This document shows positions 18,434-27,996 of a stretch of 64,000 nt of DNA, one piece after another. The stretch is from G963677325 sp963810555 (lineage in GTDB: Bacteria > Bacteroidota > Bacteroidia > Bacteroidales > Prolixibacteraceae). The notes below the pieces were generated by a model. It was given only the letters and a program-made list of their open reading frames with translations. It was not told where the DNA came from and made no database searches. The position numbers were made by a program, and so were the translations under genes. How positions within the stretch are numbered: position 1 is the first letter of the stretch; each line of letters starts with the position of its first letter. The DNA lies in the NCBI GenBank assembly GCA_963810555.1, contig CAWENX010000021.1:1-64000 (forward strand). The letters run 5' to 3'.

Positions 18434-18946
18434 TTATTTGTACCAGCTTGAATATAAGCTGTAATTATTGGCTATACGTTCTATTTCGCCGTGGAGGAGA
18501 TCAGGACTTACTGTCTTGATTTTCTTTGCCGGAGACCCGCCGTAAACTGATCCTGATTCAACCACAGTACCTTTGGTCACTACGGCCCCGGCAGCAATGA
18601 TGGAATTGGTTTCGACAATCACATCATCCAGCACAACTGCATTAATGCCAATCAATACATGGTCATGAATCGTACAGCCGTGAAGAACGGCCCCGTGAGC
18701 AATTGAGACATCATTACCGATAATGGTTGCTGATTTTTTGAACGTTCCGTGAATGACGGCATTATCCTGAATATTAACATTGTTCCCTATTCTGATCAAA
18801 TTCACATCGCCCCGGATCACTGCGCCATACCAGATGCTGCAATTATCGCCTATTACGGTATCTCCTATGATTACTGCATTTTCGGCAATGAAACTGTTTT
18901 CACCGATAGAAGGTGTTTTACCCAGAACCGTTTTAATTAAACCCAT
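18434..18946 (-). CDS. Gamma-class carbonic anhydrase / hexapeptide-repeat protein
   Basis: 170 residues made of left-handed beta-helix hexapeptide repeats (AVIIGDTVIGDNCSIWYGAV; VNIQDNAVIHG; ATIIGNDVSIAHGAVLHGC). The His in VIHGTF and both His in AHGAVLHGC are placed as the zinc ligands of gamma carbonic anhydrases (YrdA/PaaY group). Members form trimers with the metal at subunit interfaces; some hydrate CO2, others have no proven activity. It is transcribed alone, divergent from korA across 211 bp. Confidence 0.88.
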   Translation of the reverse strand: MGLIKTVLGKTPSIGENSFIAENAVIIGDTVIGDNCSIWYGAVIRGDVNLIRIGNNVNIQDNAVIHGTFKKSATIIGNDVSIAHGAVLHGCTIHDHVLIGINAVVLDDVIVETNSIIAAGAVVTKGTVVESGSVYGGSPAKKIKTVSPDLLHGEIERIANNYSLYSSWYK

Positions 18947-19157
18947 ACAATTAATAATTTATTAAACTGCAAAATTACTAATATGCTGTTACTTTTGTTA
19001 AATGATTTCATGATAATATAGTTTTGTTAAGTCATTGGACATGGTAATATATAGATATATGAATAATGCCATATTTATTGGTTTTTGCAGTATTTGGTTT
19101 TAGTTATTATTGTATTTTTACAGGCTGAATTAAAAATATATTTTACGATTTATAATT

Positions 19158-20999
19158 ATGTCATTTGAAACAAAAGTGATTGAATTGGAAGAAGTTGTGA
19201 TCCGCTTTTCCGGTGATTCAGGGGACGGGATGCAACTTACCGGCTCGTTATTTTCGGACACTTCCGCTTTATTTGGAAATGATATTTCAACTTTTCCTGA
19301 TTATCCCTCCGAAATAAGGGCACCTCAGGGAACGGTTGGCGGGGTTTCCGGATTTCAGGTACAGTTTGGAACAAGAAAGATTTCAACGCCGGGGGATTAT
19401 GCCAATGTGCTTGTGGCGATGAATCCTGCTGCTGTTAAGGCTAATGCTTCCTATATGCAGCCGGGAGGGACAATTTTATATGATGAAGACAGTTTTAACC
19501 AGAAGAATCTCGAGAAGGCTAAGTTTAAGACAGATGACCCTTTTCAGGAATGCAACCTTCAGGACTACTTCAAGATTCCGGTACCGATAACCAGTCTTAC
19601 ACGGGAAGCCTTAGTGGATCTTGAATTAGACAACAAAAGTATCCTGCGAAGCAAAAACATGTTTGCTCTTGGGCTTGTATGCTGGATTTTCAGTAAGCCG
19701 CTTGATTATATTGAGAAATTTATCAAAACGAAATTTGCCAAAAATCCAAAGGTTGTAGAGGCAAATATGAGAGTTCTTCGGGCAGGCTGGAATTATGGCA
19801 TGAGCCTTGAGCATATGACTCCGCGTTATATAGTGCATCCTGCAGAGATTGAAAAAGGTACTTATCGCAATATTAACGGAAACCTGGCCACGGCCTGGGG
19901 ACTGTTGGCTGCTGCACAGAAGGCTGGACTTGAACTTTTTATTGGATCGTATCCCATTACTCCTGCCACTGATATACTTCAGGCTCTGGCTGCCCGTAAA
20001 GATTTAGGTGTTAAAAGTTTCCAGGCAGAGGATGAGATAGCAGGAATTTGTACAGCTATCGGCGCTGCATTTGCAGGCGATCTGGCAGTAACTACTACAT
20101 CCGGGCCAGGCTTTGCATTGAAGTCTGAGGCGCTTGGGCTTGGCGTGATGGCAGAATTGCCGCTGGTAGTTGTGAATGTTCAGCGCGGGGGGCCCTCCAC
20201 TGGTCTTCCGACCAAAACCGAACAGGCAGATCTGTTGCAGGCATTGTACGGAAGAAATGGCGAAAGCCCGGTAGTTGTGATTGCCGCATCCACACCATCG
20301 GATTGTTTTCACTATGCTTATATTGCCGCTAAGATTACCCTTGAGAGAATGGTGCCTGTGGTATTATTGACTGACGGTTTTTTGGGGAATGGTTCAGAAC
20401 CATGGAAAATTCCATCACTGAAGGACCTTCCTGCCATTACTCCACGATTTGCAAAGAATCCTGAGACCTATAAGCCATACGCCAGAGATGAAAATACATT
20501 GGTCAGGGAATGGGCAATCCCGGGAGTTTCAGGATTTCAGCACAGAATCGGTGGTTTGGAAAAGAATATTTTCGGTAACGTCAGCCATGATCCTTCAAAT
20601 CATCAGAAGATGGTTGAAATCAGGGATGAAAAGGTCAAAAGGATCGTTGAATTGGTCCCCGATCTTAAAGTGTTTGGTGAACAACAGGGTGATTTGCTGG
20701 TAGTCGGATGGGGGGGGACTTACGGGTACATGGAAAGCTCGGTACGGGAGATGATTGAAAAAGGATACAAGATCGGTCTGGCCCATTTTAATTATATCCA
20801 ACCGCTTCCTTCAAATGTGGCTGAAGTGTTTTCCCGGTTTAAAAAGATTGTTGTATGTGAGTTGAATCTGGGTCAGTTTGCAAGCTACCTTCGCGACAAA
20901 GTTCCCGGTTTCACTTATAATCAATACAACAAAGTACAGGGACTGCCTTTTACTGTGCAGGAATTAGTTGAAAATTTTGAAAAATTACTGGAGGAATAA
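19158..20999 (+). CDS. korA: 2-oxoglutarate:ferredoxin oxidoreductase, fused gamma-alpha subunit
   Basis: 613 residues. The N-terminal gamma-type domain (about 8-190) carries IRFSGDSGDGMQLTGSLFSD. The alpha-type pyrimidine-binding domain (about 215-613) carries LFIGSYPITPATDILQALAA and VTTTSGPGFALKSEALGLGV, then VNVQRGGPSTGLPTKTEQAD. This layout is the two-subunit Kor/OorA type that oxidatively decarboxylates 2-oxoglutarate to succinyl-CoA with ferredoxin as acceptor, or the reverse in reductive metabolism. korB follows after one base, so they are co-transcribed. The presence of a ferredoxin-linked 2-oxoacid oxidoreductase fits an anaerobe or microaerophile. Confidence 0.94.
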   Translation: MSFETKVIELEEVVIRFSGDSGDGMQLTGSLFSDTSALFGNDISTFPDYPSEIRAPQGTVGGVSGFQVQFGTRKISTPGDYANVLVAMNPAAVKANASYMQPGGTILYDEDSFNQKNLEKAKFKTDDPFQECNLQDYFKIPVPITSLTREALVDLELDNKSILRSKNMFALGLVCWIFSKPLDYIEKFIKTKFAKNPKVVEANMRVLRAGWNYGMSLEHMTPRYIVHPAEIEKGTYRNINGNLATAWGLLAAAQKAGLELFIGSYPITPATDILQALAARKDLGVKSFQAEDEIAGICTAIGAAFAGDLAVTTTSGPGFALKSEALGLGVMAELPLVVVNVQRGGPSTGLPTKTEQADLLQALYGRNGESPVVVIAASTPSDCFHYAYIAAKITLERMVPVVLLTDGFLGNGSEPWKIPSLKDLPAITPRFAKNPETYKPYARDENTLVREWAIPGVSGFQHRIGGLEKNIFGNVSHDPSNHQKMVEIRDEKVKRIVELVPDLKVFGEQQGDLLVVGWGGTYGYMESSVREMIEKGYKIGLAHFNYIQPLPSNVAEVFSRFKKIVVCELNLGQFASYLRDKVPGFTYNQYNKVQGLPFTVQELVENFEKLLEE

Positions 21000-21000
21000 A

Positions 21001-22032
21001 ATGTTTGAAATGATTGATACATTAACATATACGTCGAAAGATTTCAAGAGTGAAAATGAAGTGCGCTGGTGTCCCGGTTGCGGAGACCATGCAGTTTTAA
21101 ACTCAATCCAGAAAGCCATGGCCACTCTTGGAATAAAACATGAAGAATTTGCCGTGATCTCAGGTATAGGATGTTCATCACGTTTCCCATATTATATGAG
21201 CACCTATGGTTTTCATACAATTCATGGCAGGGCAGCAGCTATTGCTTCAGGTGTTAAATGCGCAAATCCCGATCTTAGTGTTTGGGAGATAACAGGAGAC
21301 GGGGATGCATTGGCTATCGGGGGCAACCATTTTATTCATACGATCAGGAGAAATATTGATATCAATATTGTGCTTTTCAATAATAAAATATACGGTTTGA
21401 CAAAAGGTCAGTATTCTCCTACATCGAATCGTGGTGCTATTACCAAGACATCTCCGTACGGAACAATTGAAAATCCCTTTATTCCGGGTCAGCTTGTTTT
21501 GGGTGCAGGAGGTAGCTTTTTTGCCAGGGTGGTAGACAACAATATAAAACATTCGCAGGATATTTTTGTTGAAGCTGCAAAACATGAGGGAACATCAGTA
21601 GTGGAAGTACTGCAAAACTGTGTGATATTTAATGATGGCATTCATTCAGAAATTACTGATCCCAAAATGCGTGAAGAGCGCCAGATCTTTCTGAAACACG
21701 GGGAACCAATGATTTTCGGAAATGAGAAGGACAAGGGATTGATTTTTGAAAAGGGTAATTTTAAAGCAGTTAAAATTGGTGAGAATGGTGTTAAAATGGA
21801 AGATATCCTTGTTCATGATGCTGAAGAACCGAACGGTTTTTTGCACCAAATGCTGATCAGCATGAAACTGCCTGATTTGCCGGTTGCTATGGGAGTAATC
21901 CGATCCGTTAAAGCTCCTGCCTATGATCAGGTGATGAAAGCTCAAATTCAGGAGGTTCAGAGCAAAGCTAAAATTAAAACGCTCGACGATTTATTATCCA
22001 GCGGTAATACCTGGACTGTAGAAATGAAATGA
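21001..22032 (+). CDS. korB: 2-oxoglutarate:ferredoxin oxidoreductase, beta subunit
   Basis: ATG at 21001, preceded by a GGAGG ribosome-binding site inside the end of korA; 343 residues. RWCPGCGDH (C24, C27) begins the TPP/4Fe-4S beta subunit. GDGDALAIGGNHFIHTIRRN is the TPP-magnesium motif, and NNKIYGLTKGQYSPTS the conserved segment after it. It binds thiamine diphosphate and an iron-sulfur cluster and forms the catalytic dimer with KorA. The C-terminal DLLSSGNTWTV is usual for Bacteroidetes KorB. Confidence 0.95.
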   Translation: MFEMIDTLTYTSKDFKSENEVRWCPGCGDHAVLNSIQKAMATLGIKHEEFAVISGIGCSSRFPYYMSTYGFHTIHGRAAAIASGVKCANPDLSVWEITGDGDALAIGGNHFIHTIRRNIDINIVLFNNKIYGLTKGQYSPTSNRGAITKTSPYGTIENPFIPGQLVLGAGGSFFARVVDNNIKHSQDIFVEAAKHEGTSVVEVLQNCVIFNDGIHSEITDPKMREERQIFLKHGEPMIFGNEKDKGLIFEKGNFKAVKIGENGVKMEDILVHDAEEPNGFLHQMLISMKLPDLPVAMGVIRSVKAPAYDQVMKAQIQEVQSKAKIKTLDDLLSSGNTWTVEMK

Positions 22033-22052
22033 AGAAAAATATATTTAAGAGT

Positions 22053-22071
22053 GGGGGGCCTTGAGCCTCCC
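22053..22071 (+). terminator. Hairpin after korB
   Basis: A G-rich arm (GGGGGC) pairs with GCCTCCC across a 5-nt loop and is followed by TTCTTATTT. It separates korAB from the next gene. Confidence 0.55.
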
Positions 22072-22129
22072 TTCTTATTTCAGGGATTTTTGATTAATTT
22101 TATGCTTTATAACAATATTTTTCGCGCAT

Positions 22130-25112
22130 ATGGAAAAGTTTGAGAATATTTCAATTTCATCAATTTATAAAAGAAGAAAAACCGACCGGGATATTTTCCA
22201 GGAATTGATGCCTCAAAAAATTAAAGAGGTCATGCTTTTCGCCACTCTTTATGATTCCTATTCAATAGAGCGGGAAGGACAATTCTCAGATAAGATTTAC
22301 GGCGAGTATCTTCAGCTTAATCTGTATGCAGCTCCGAGATTTACCAGTGTTAATACAGAGGAGGATGTTGAAAAAACCCTCAACACAAGACACTTTGATC
22401 TGGTTATTATCATGGCCGGAGTAGACAGGGAGATGCCTTTAAAAGTTGTTGATGAGGTACATAGACTTAAACCAAGGATCCCCATTCTTTTACTTGTCAA
22501 TAATAATAATGATGTACGCTTTTTTAAAATGGCTGCCTCAAGGATTTCAGCAATAGATCGTGTTTTTGTCTGGAATGGCAATGCCAATGTTTTTCTGGCA
22601 ATGATCAAATATATTGAAGACAAGAAAAATGCCCCACGCGATACAAGTTTGGGTGGCGTTAGGGTCATTTTGCTTGTAGAGGATTCAATAAAATATTATT
22701 CAAGATACCTGCCTATCCTTTTTGCCACGGTTATGTCCCAGACCCAGGCGCTGGTTTCCGATGAGTCAACTGATGAATTGCACAAGATATTCAAGTACAG
22801 GGCAAGACCTAAGGTGTTGCTTGTAAATACTTATGAAGAAGCTTTGGAGGTAATAAATGATTTTAAGGATTACCTGATATGCGTTATTTCTGATGTGAAA
22901 TTTATGCGTAACGGAATTAATGATGATGATGCAGGGATAGAATTGCTCAAATTTGTAAAAGAAAATTTGCGTTATCCCATACCATTGTTATTGCAATCAC
23001 ATGATGTTTCTAATATTAAACGGGCTTCTGAGATTGGTGCAGGTTTTATCAACAAAAATTCAGATAGTCTCACGCATGATCTTGATACCTTCATAAACAG
23101 TAATCTTGGTTTTGGGGATTTTGTTTTTAGAGACATGAATGGCAATCCTATTGCAATGGCTAAGAACCTTCATGAATTCGAGCAAATACTTGCAAAAGTG
23201 CCAATTGAATCTCTTCTGTACCATGGCAGAACCAATGCTTTTTCTTCATGGTTGTCGGCAAGAGGAGAAATTAATATGGCAGAAAGGCTTATCCCGTTCA
23301 GAATTGAAGACTTTCCCGATCCTGAATTGATAAGGGAGATCTGTCTGAACATATTTGCAGATGTGAGGGAAAAGAGGAACCGTGGGCGAATAATCAATTA
23401 TCGATCCTCAAATGCTTACCGGAAACCGTTATGTTGTAATGATGGGAAGAGGTTCACTGGGAGGCAAAGGCCGTGGATTGGCATTTATATGTAACATGAT
23501 GGAAAATATAGACATGAAATCCTTGCTTCCCGGGATAAATATAAGGATGCCTGCTACTTCAATAATCGGAGCTATTGAATTTGATAATTTTCTTGAGAGC
23601 AATAATCTATATGAAGTCGCCTATCATCAGACTGATTTCAGTTTGATCAAAAAGGCTTTTCTGGCAGCTCAGATAAATGAAACAGTCAAAGAGCGTTTGT
23701 TTCAGTATGTACAGCTTCAAAAGCATCCACTGGCAGTTCGTTCTTCGGGTCTTTTTGAGGATTCATTGGTAAGGCCGTTTTCAGGGGTTTATTCCACGTA
23801 TCTTATTCCAAATAATCATCCGGATGAAAATGTGCGATTTGAGCAATTACTCACAGCAGTTAAGTTGGTTTACTTATCTGTCTTTACAGAAGATGCCCGT
23901 TCTTATTTTCAAGCTATTAATTATAAAATAGAGGAAGAAAAAATGGCTGTAATTATCCAGCCGGTTGTTGGACAAGAGCATAACGGTAAATTTTATGTTG
24001 ATGTAAGCGGTGTTGCTCAATCTTATAATTATTATCCTTATTCATATATGGAGCCAGGTGATGGTTTTGCTGTAATTGCTGTTGGATTGGGACAAACTGT
24101 AGTTGGAGGAGAGAAAGCTTACCGGTTTTGTCCTAAATATCCAGGGCTGAATAATAATTCCATTAAAGATCAGGTAAGAGATACTCAAAGGGATTTTTAT
24201 GCCATTGATATGAACCAAAAAGATATTAATCTGGCTTTGGACGGGGAAATGGCTGCAATCAAGAAATACAGAATCTCTGAGGCTGAGAAAGACGGGGTTC
24301 TTGACCATTGTGCATCAACATATCTTGTTGAAAATGACAATATAGTACCTGGAATCTCTTTCAATGGTCAGCGCATAATAAATTTTGCCAACGTCCTGGA
24401 ATATGAACACGCACCTCTTGCTGATAGTCTTGTGTTACTGTTAAAATTATTCAAACAGGCGTTGGGATCCCCTGTTGAAATGGAGTTCGCTCTTGACCTC
24501 AGCAGGGGAGAAAACGGGTGGCCGACTTTTTATCTGCTTCAGTTAAAGCCTCTGATAAGGCGTGAGATGGAAGTCAAAATTGATCTTGGATCCCTTGACA
24601 ATTCAAAATTATTGCTTGTTTCGAGGAAAGGCATGGGCAATGGGCGGATCACGACGATTAAAGATGTTGTTTTCGTAGATGTGAATAAATTTGACAGAAC
24701 AAAGACCCGGGAAATTTCTTATGAAATTGCCGAGGTAAACCGAATATTTTCCAGGAATAAACAGCAGTATGTACTGATCGGTCCGGGACGTTGGGGGACA
24801 CGTGATGAATTTACAGGTATACCTGTAAACTGGGCCCAGATTAACAATGCAAAAGTTATAGTTGAAATAGGTCTGCCCAATTTCCCGCTGGATGCTTCCC
24901 TGGGATCACACTTTTTTCATAACGTCACTTCCATGAATGTAGGCTATTTTTCTGTTCCTCAAATCGATGGCACTGAATTTGTCAAAATGGGAATCTTGGA
25001 TAGGGAAGAGCCTGTATGGCAGGGGAAATATGTTAAACACGTGCGGTTTAAAAATGGTTTGGAGGTTTTAATGGATGGACACAGCAGGACTGCAATAATA
25101 AGGATGAAATAG
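22130..25112 (+). CDS. Receiver-like / PEP-pyruvate-binding domain protein (one frameshift)
   Basis: One +1 correction near 23400 (CAATTATCGAT, extra T) joins two frames into a ~993-residue protein. The N-terminal part (about 35-160 and 175-335) has two response-regulator-like alpha/beta segments (HFDLVIIMAGVDREMPLKVV; LICVISDVKFMRNGINDDDA). The C-terminal half begins MMGRGSLGGKGRGLAFI and contains HPLAVRSSGLFEDSLVRPFS and EFALDLSRGENGWPTFYLLQ, the ATP-grasp-like PEP/pyruvate-binding domain of PEP synthase and PPDK. The swivelling phospho-His domain and the PEP-binding TIM barrel are absent, so it is not a complete dikinase. The closing region (GPGRWGTRDEFTGIPVNWAQ) is particular to this Bacteroidetes family. 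It follows korAB closely, so a link to 2-oxoacid metabolism is plausible but unproven. Confidence 0.8.
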
Positions 25113-25164
25113 GAAAAGAATTACGAATTATGAATTAAGCCTAACAACATATTAATGATTATTG

Positions 25165-26175
25165 GTGAAAATTATTAAAACCATATCGGGGTTAGTCTTG
25201 TTTTTGGTTGTGATTTATTTTGTTGGTCCCAAAATGCCGGAACCGGTACTTAATTCTACACTTCCCAAGGTTACCTTTAATATTGATAATTATATTGACA
25301 GTACAGAACTGGGCAAAAAAGTCCGGCCCGGAAATGAAGCTAAAATTATTTGGGCCAATGATAGTCTGAAAGCTAAAACCGAATATGTATTGCTTTATCT
25401 TCCTGGATTTTCGGCGAGCTGGCATGAAGCTTATCCTGTGAATGCTGACTTTTCAAAACGATATAATTGCAACGCATATTTTGCCCGATTAGCATCACAT
25501 GGATTAATTACCAAGAATCCTTTGATTGATATGACACCTGACAGATTATATGAGTCTGCCAAGTCAGCACTTGTAATAGCCCGGCAATTGGGCAATAAAG
25601 TCATTATTATGGGAACCTCCACGGGAGGTACTTTAGGCTTAATGCTGGCCTCAGATTTTCCGGATTTGGTTTATGGATTAATTTTATATTCTCCCAATAT
25701 CCGGATTAAACAAAAAGCTTCATTTTTATTATCCCGACCCTGGGGATTACAAATTGCCAGGATTTATTTTGGAGGAAAATTCAGAATAACAAAGGATCAT
25801 CCTGACGGGGAATATTGTAAATACTGGTACTGTCGTTATCGTGCTGAAGGAGTTGTCTATTTACAGCAATTGATTGATGCGAAAATGAAACCGGAATTGT
25901 TTCACAAAGTGAACTGTCCCGTTTTCGTTGGTTATTATTACAAAGACAGAAAAAACCAGGATAAATTGGTGTCTGTAACTGCGGAAATCAACATGTTTAA
26001 TCGTCTGGGAACGCCTGACTCAATGAAAATTTCACATTCATTTCCAGATGCCGGTGATCACATAATCGCAAGCAATCTGACTTCCCATTGTGTCGGAGAA
26101 GTTGAAAAGGCCACATGGAATTTTTCAGAAAAAATTCTGGGATTGAAGCCTGTATTCCATTCTCTATTTAAGTGA
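25165..26175 (+). CDS. Membrane-anchored alpha/beta hydrolase
   Basis: The GTG at 25165 is preferred over TTG at 25162. The product of ~336 residues starts with one hydrophobic segment (IIKTISGLVLFLVVIYFVG) and lacks a lipobox, so it is an N-terminal membrane anchor or uncleaved signal. The alpha/beta-hydrolase core follows: YVLLYLPGFSASWHEAYPVN (oxyanion region), nucleophile elbow MGTSTGG (Ser152), and C-terminal SFPDAGDHIIAS with the catalytic His. The substrate is unknown; a carboxylesterase or lysophospholipase-like role is possible. Its 3' end overlaps the convergent HPt gene by 12 bp. Confidence 0.75.
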   Translation: MKIIKTISGLVLFLVVIYFVGPKMPEPVLNSTLPKVTFNIDNYIDSTELGKKVRPGNEAKIIWANDSLKAKTEYVLLYLPGFSASWHEAYPVNADFSKRYNCNAYFARLASHGLITKNPLIDMTPDRLYESAKSALVIARQLGNKVIIMGTSTGGTLGLMLASDFPDLVYGLILYSPNIRIKQKASFLLSRPWGLQIARIYFGGKFRITKDHPDGEYCKYWYCRYRAEGVVYLQQLIDAKMKPELFHKVNCPVFVGYYYKDRKNQDKLVSVTAEINMFNRLGTPDSMKISHSFPDAGDHIIASNLTSHCVGEVEKATWNFSEKILGLKPVFHSLFK

Positions 26176-26514
26176 AGAAGGGGTTCCTTTTTTTAATTCT
26201 TTGACTGCGCCTAAACATTGTTCTTCGAATTTCCTGACAAACTCGGGATAAGACTCAACATTTGTGCCGGCCATAGTGGCTTGCTGCAAAGTCTTAAGAT
26301 CCCGGGCAAGTTCTTCCATCCCCATTATCATAACAGAAGATTTGGCTTTGTGTGCCTCTTTGCCCAGTTCAATATATTGACCTTCTCTTAGAAATCTTTT
26401 TAAATTTTCGATAAATTCAGGTACCTGCGCAATGAAAATATCTTTCATTTCCTGCATTATTTCCGGGTCCCCGCCTGAAATGGATTCAAGATAATTTAAA
26501 TCTATATAAGTCAT
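26164..26514 (-). CDS. Stand-alone HPt (histidine phosphotransfer) protein
   Basis: 116 residues folding as a single HPt four-helix bundle. The phospho-accepting His is in KEAHKAKSS (H55), with the typical upstream FLREGQYIELGKEAHK and downstream GMEELARDLKTLQ. It would relay phosphate between receiver domains. No kinase or regulator is adjacent; the hybrid kinase at 456-2852, whose terminal receiver would need an HPt, is the only candidate within the window. It is convergent with, and overlaps, the hydrolase gene. Confidence 0.88.
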   Translation of the reverse strand: MTYIDLNYLESISGGDPEIMQEMKDIFIAQVPEFIENLKRFLREGQYIELGKEAHKAKSSVMIMGMEELARDLKTLQQATMAGTNVESYPEFVRKFEEQCLGAVKELKKGTPSSLK

Positions 26515-26693
26515 CGTGTTTGGAATTGGTTAATTGATTTATTTATTGTCAATTGCAAAATTGAACAGGGAAATGTTTTTTCTCAAATTAGCCCCAAAAT
26601 TTCTTTCAGTAAAGATAAAAATATAAATAATATATTTTACCTGATTTAAATAATAAGAATAAACATTTTCAGCTCTAATAGTCTTTAATTTCT

Positions 26694-26701
26694 TAAATTT
26701 G
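26694..26701 (+). promoter_or_regulatory. Candidate -7 box (TAAATTTG) for gcvT
   Basis: TAAATTTG matches the Bacteroidetes -7 consensus TAnnTTTG and lies 27 bp before the gcvT start. A TTTC resembling the -33 element occurs ~25 bp upstream. Confidence 0.55.
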
Positions 26702-26727
26702 TAAATTAATTGCCTAAATAACAGGAT

Positions 26728-27813
26728 ATGCTGAAAAGAACACCTTTCTATAATATTCACCGACGGCTGAATGCAAAAATTGTTGAGTTTTCCGGGTTTG
26801 AGATGCCTGTAGAATACAGCGGTATTATTAACGAGCACATGACAGTACGCCAGAGGGTTGGTGTATTTGATATCTCGCATATGGGGGAGATATGGATTAA
26901 AGGCCCTGATGCGCTGAGTTTTATCCAGAAGATATCATCAAATGACGCATCCTTACTTAAACCGGGTCAGGCACAATATTCCTGTCTTCCAAATGGGAAG
27001 GGTGGGATTGTTGACGATCTTCTGGTTTATCATTATGAACATGATAAATATCTTCTGGTTGTCAACGCGTCCAATATCCAAAAGGATTATGAGTGGTTGG
27101 TTTTACAGAATGATTCAGGAGTAGACATTGAAAATTCATCCGACAAAATCGGCCTGTTGGCTGTCCAGGGCCCCCGGGCATTAAAGGTTCTGCAGAAACT
27201 CACAACTATTGACCTTTCCGAAATAAAATATTATACATTTCAGGTCGGTCAATTGGCAGGTATCGATAATGTAATTATTTCTGCCACAGGATACACTGGT
27301 GCAGGGGGCTTTGAGCTGTATTTTTATAATGAATTTGCAGAGCAAATATGGGAAGCTGTTTTTGAGGCAGGAAAAGGAGAAGGGATTCAGCCGGCAGGTT
27401 TGGGAGCCCGTGATACTTTACGTCTCGAAATGGGGTATTGTCTTTACGGGAATGATATTGATGAAACAACCTCTCCCATTGAAGCCGGTCTCGGATGGAT
27501 TACCAAATTTATACCTGGTAAGGAGTTTATTGATAAAGATCGTTTACTTCAACAAAGGGAAAATGGCGTTTCAGTTAAATTAAGGGGATTTGAAATGATA
27601 GACAGGGGTATTCCGCGTCATGGTTATGATATCGCCGCCCCGGATGGTCAGATCATTGGTCATGTCACATCAGGTACTCAGTCACCGGTACTCGATAAGG
27701 GAATCGGAATGGGTTATATACGAAGCGAATACAGTAATCTTGGGACTGAAATCTTCATTCTTGTACGTGACAAGAAGTTAAAGGCGAATATTGTAAAAAT
27801 GCCGTTTATTTAA
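26728..27813 (+). CDS. gcvT: Aminomethyltransferase (glycine cleavage T protein)
   Basis: 361 residues. RTPFYNIHRRLNAKIVEFSG and MPVEYSGIINEHMTVRQRVG are the N-terminal folate-fold signatures. GVFDISHMGEIWIKGPDA, the TGYTGAGGFELYF segment and LGARDTLRLEMGYCLYGNDI follow in order. GcvT transfers the methylene carbon from the aminomethyl-lipoyl H protein to tetrahydrofolate and releases ammonia. The gcvH and gcvP genes are not in the window, which is usual for Bacteroidetes. Together with serC it links to serine/glycine one-carbon metabolism. Confidence 0.97.
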   Translation: MLKRTPFYNIHRRLNAKIVEFSGFEMPVEYSGIINEHMTVRQRVGVFDISHMGEIWIKGPDALSFIQKISSNDASLLKPGQAQYSCLPNGKGGIVDDLLVYHYEHDKYLLVVNASNIQKDYEWLVLQNDSGVDIENSSDKIGLLAVQGPRALKVLQKLTTIDLSEIKYYTFQVGQLAGIDNVIISATGYTGAGGFELYFYNEFAEQIWEAVFEAGKGEGIQPAGLGARDTLRLEMGYCLYGNDIDETTSPIEAGLGWITKFIPGKEFIDKDRLLQQRENGVSVKLRGFEMIDRGIPRHGYDIAAPDGQIIGHVTSGTQSPVLDKGIGMGYIRSEYSNLGTEIFILVRDKKLKANIVKMPFI

Positions 27814-27891
27814 TATTTGAGCTAATATTAATTTTAAGAAAATATTTGCCGGAATTACAATTGATATAAAAAGAACTTTCTGCAAAAATAT

Positions 27892-27899
27892 TATTTTTG
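27892..27899 (+). promoter_or_regulatory. Candidate -7 box (TATTTTTG) for serC
   Basis: TATTTTTG fits TAnnTTTG in the 183-bp gcvT-serC gap; it would give a ~90-nt 5' leader. No good -33 box is visible. Confidence 0.4.
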
Positions 27900-27996
27900 T
27901 ACAAGGTTCAGTTCAATATCATTTGGAGTGGAAGTTTGGTAATTCTTTTAAAATAAGGATCTTAAAAATATTCTCAACTTTAATTTAACTTGTATT

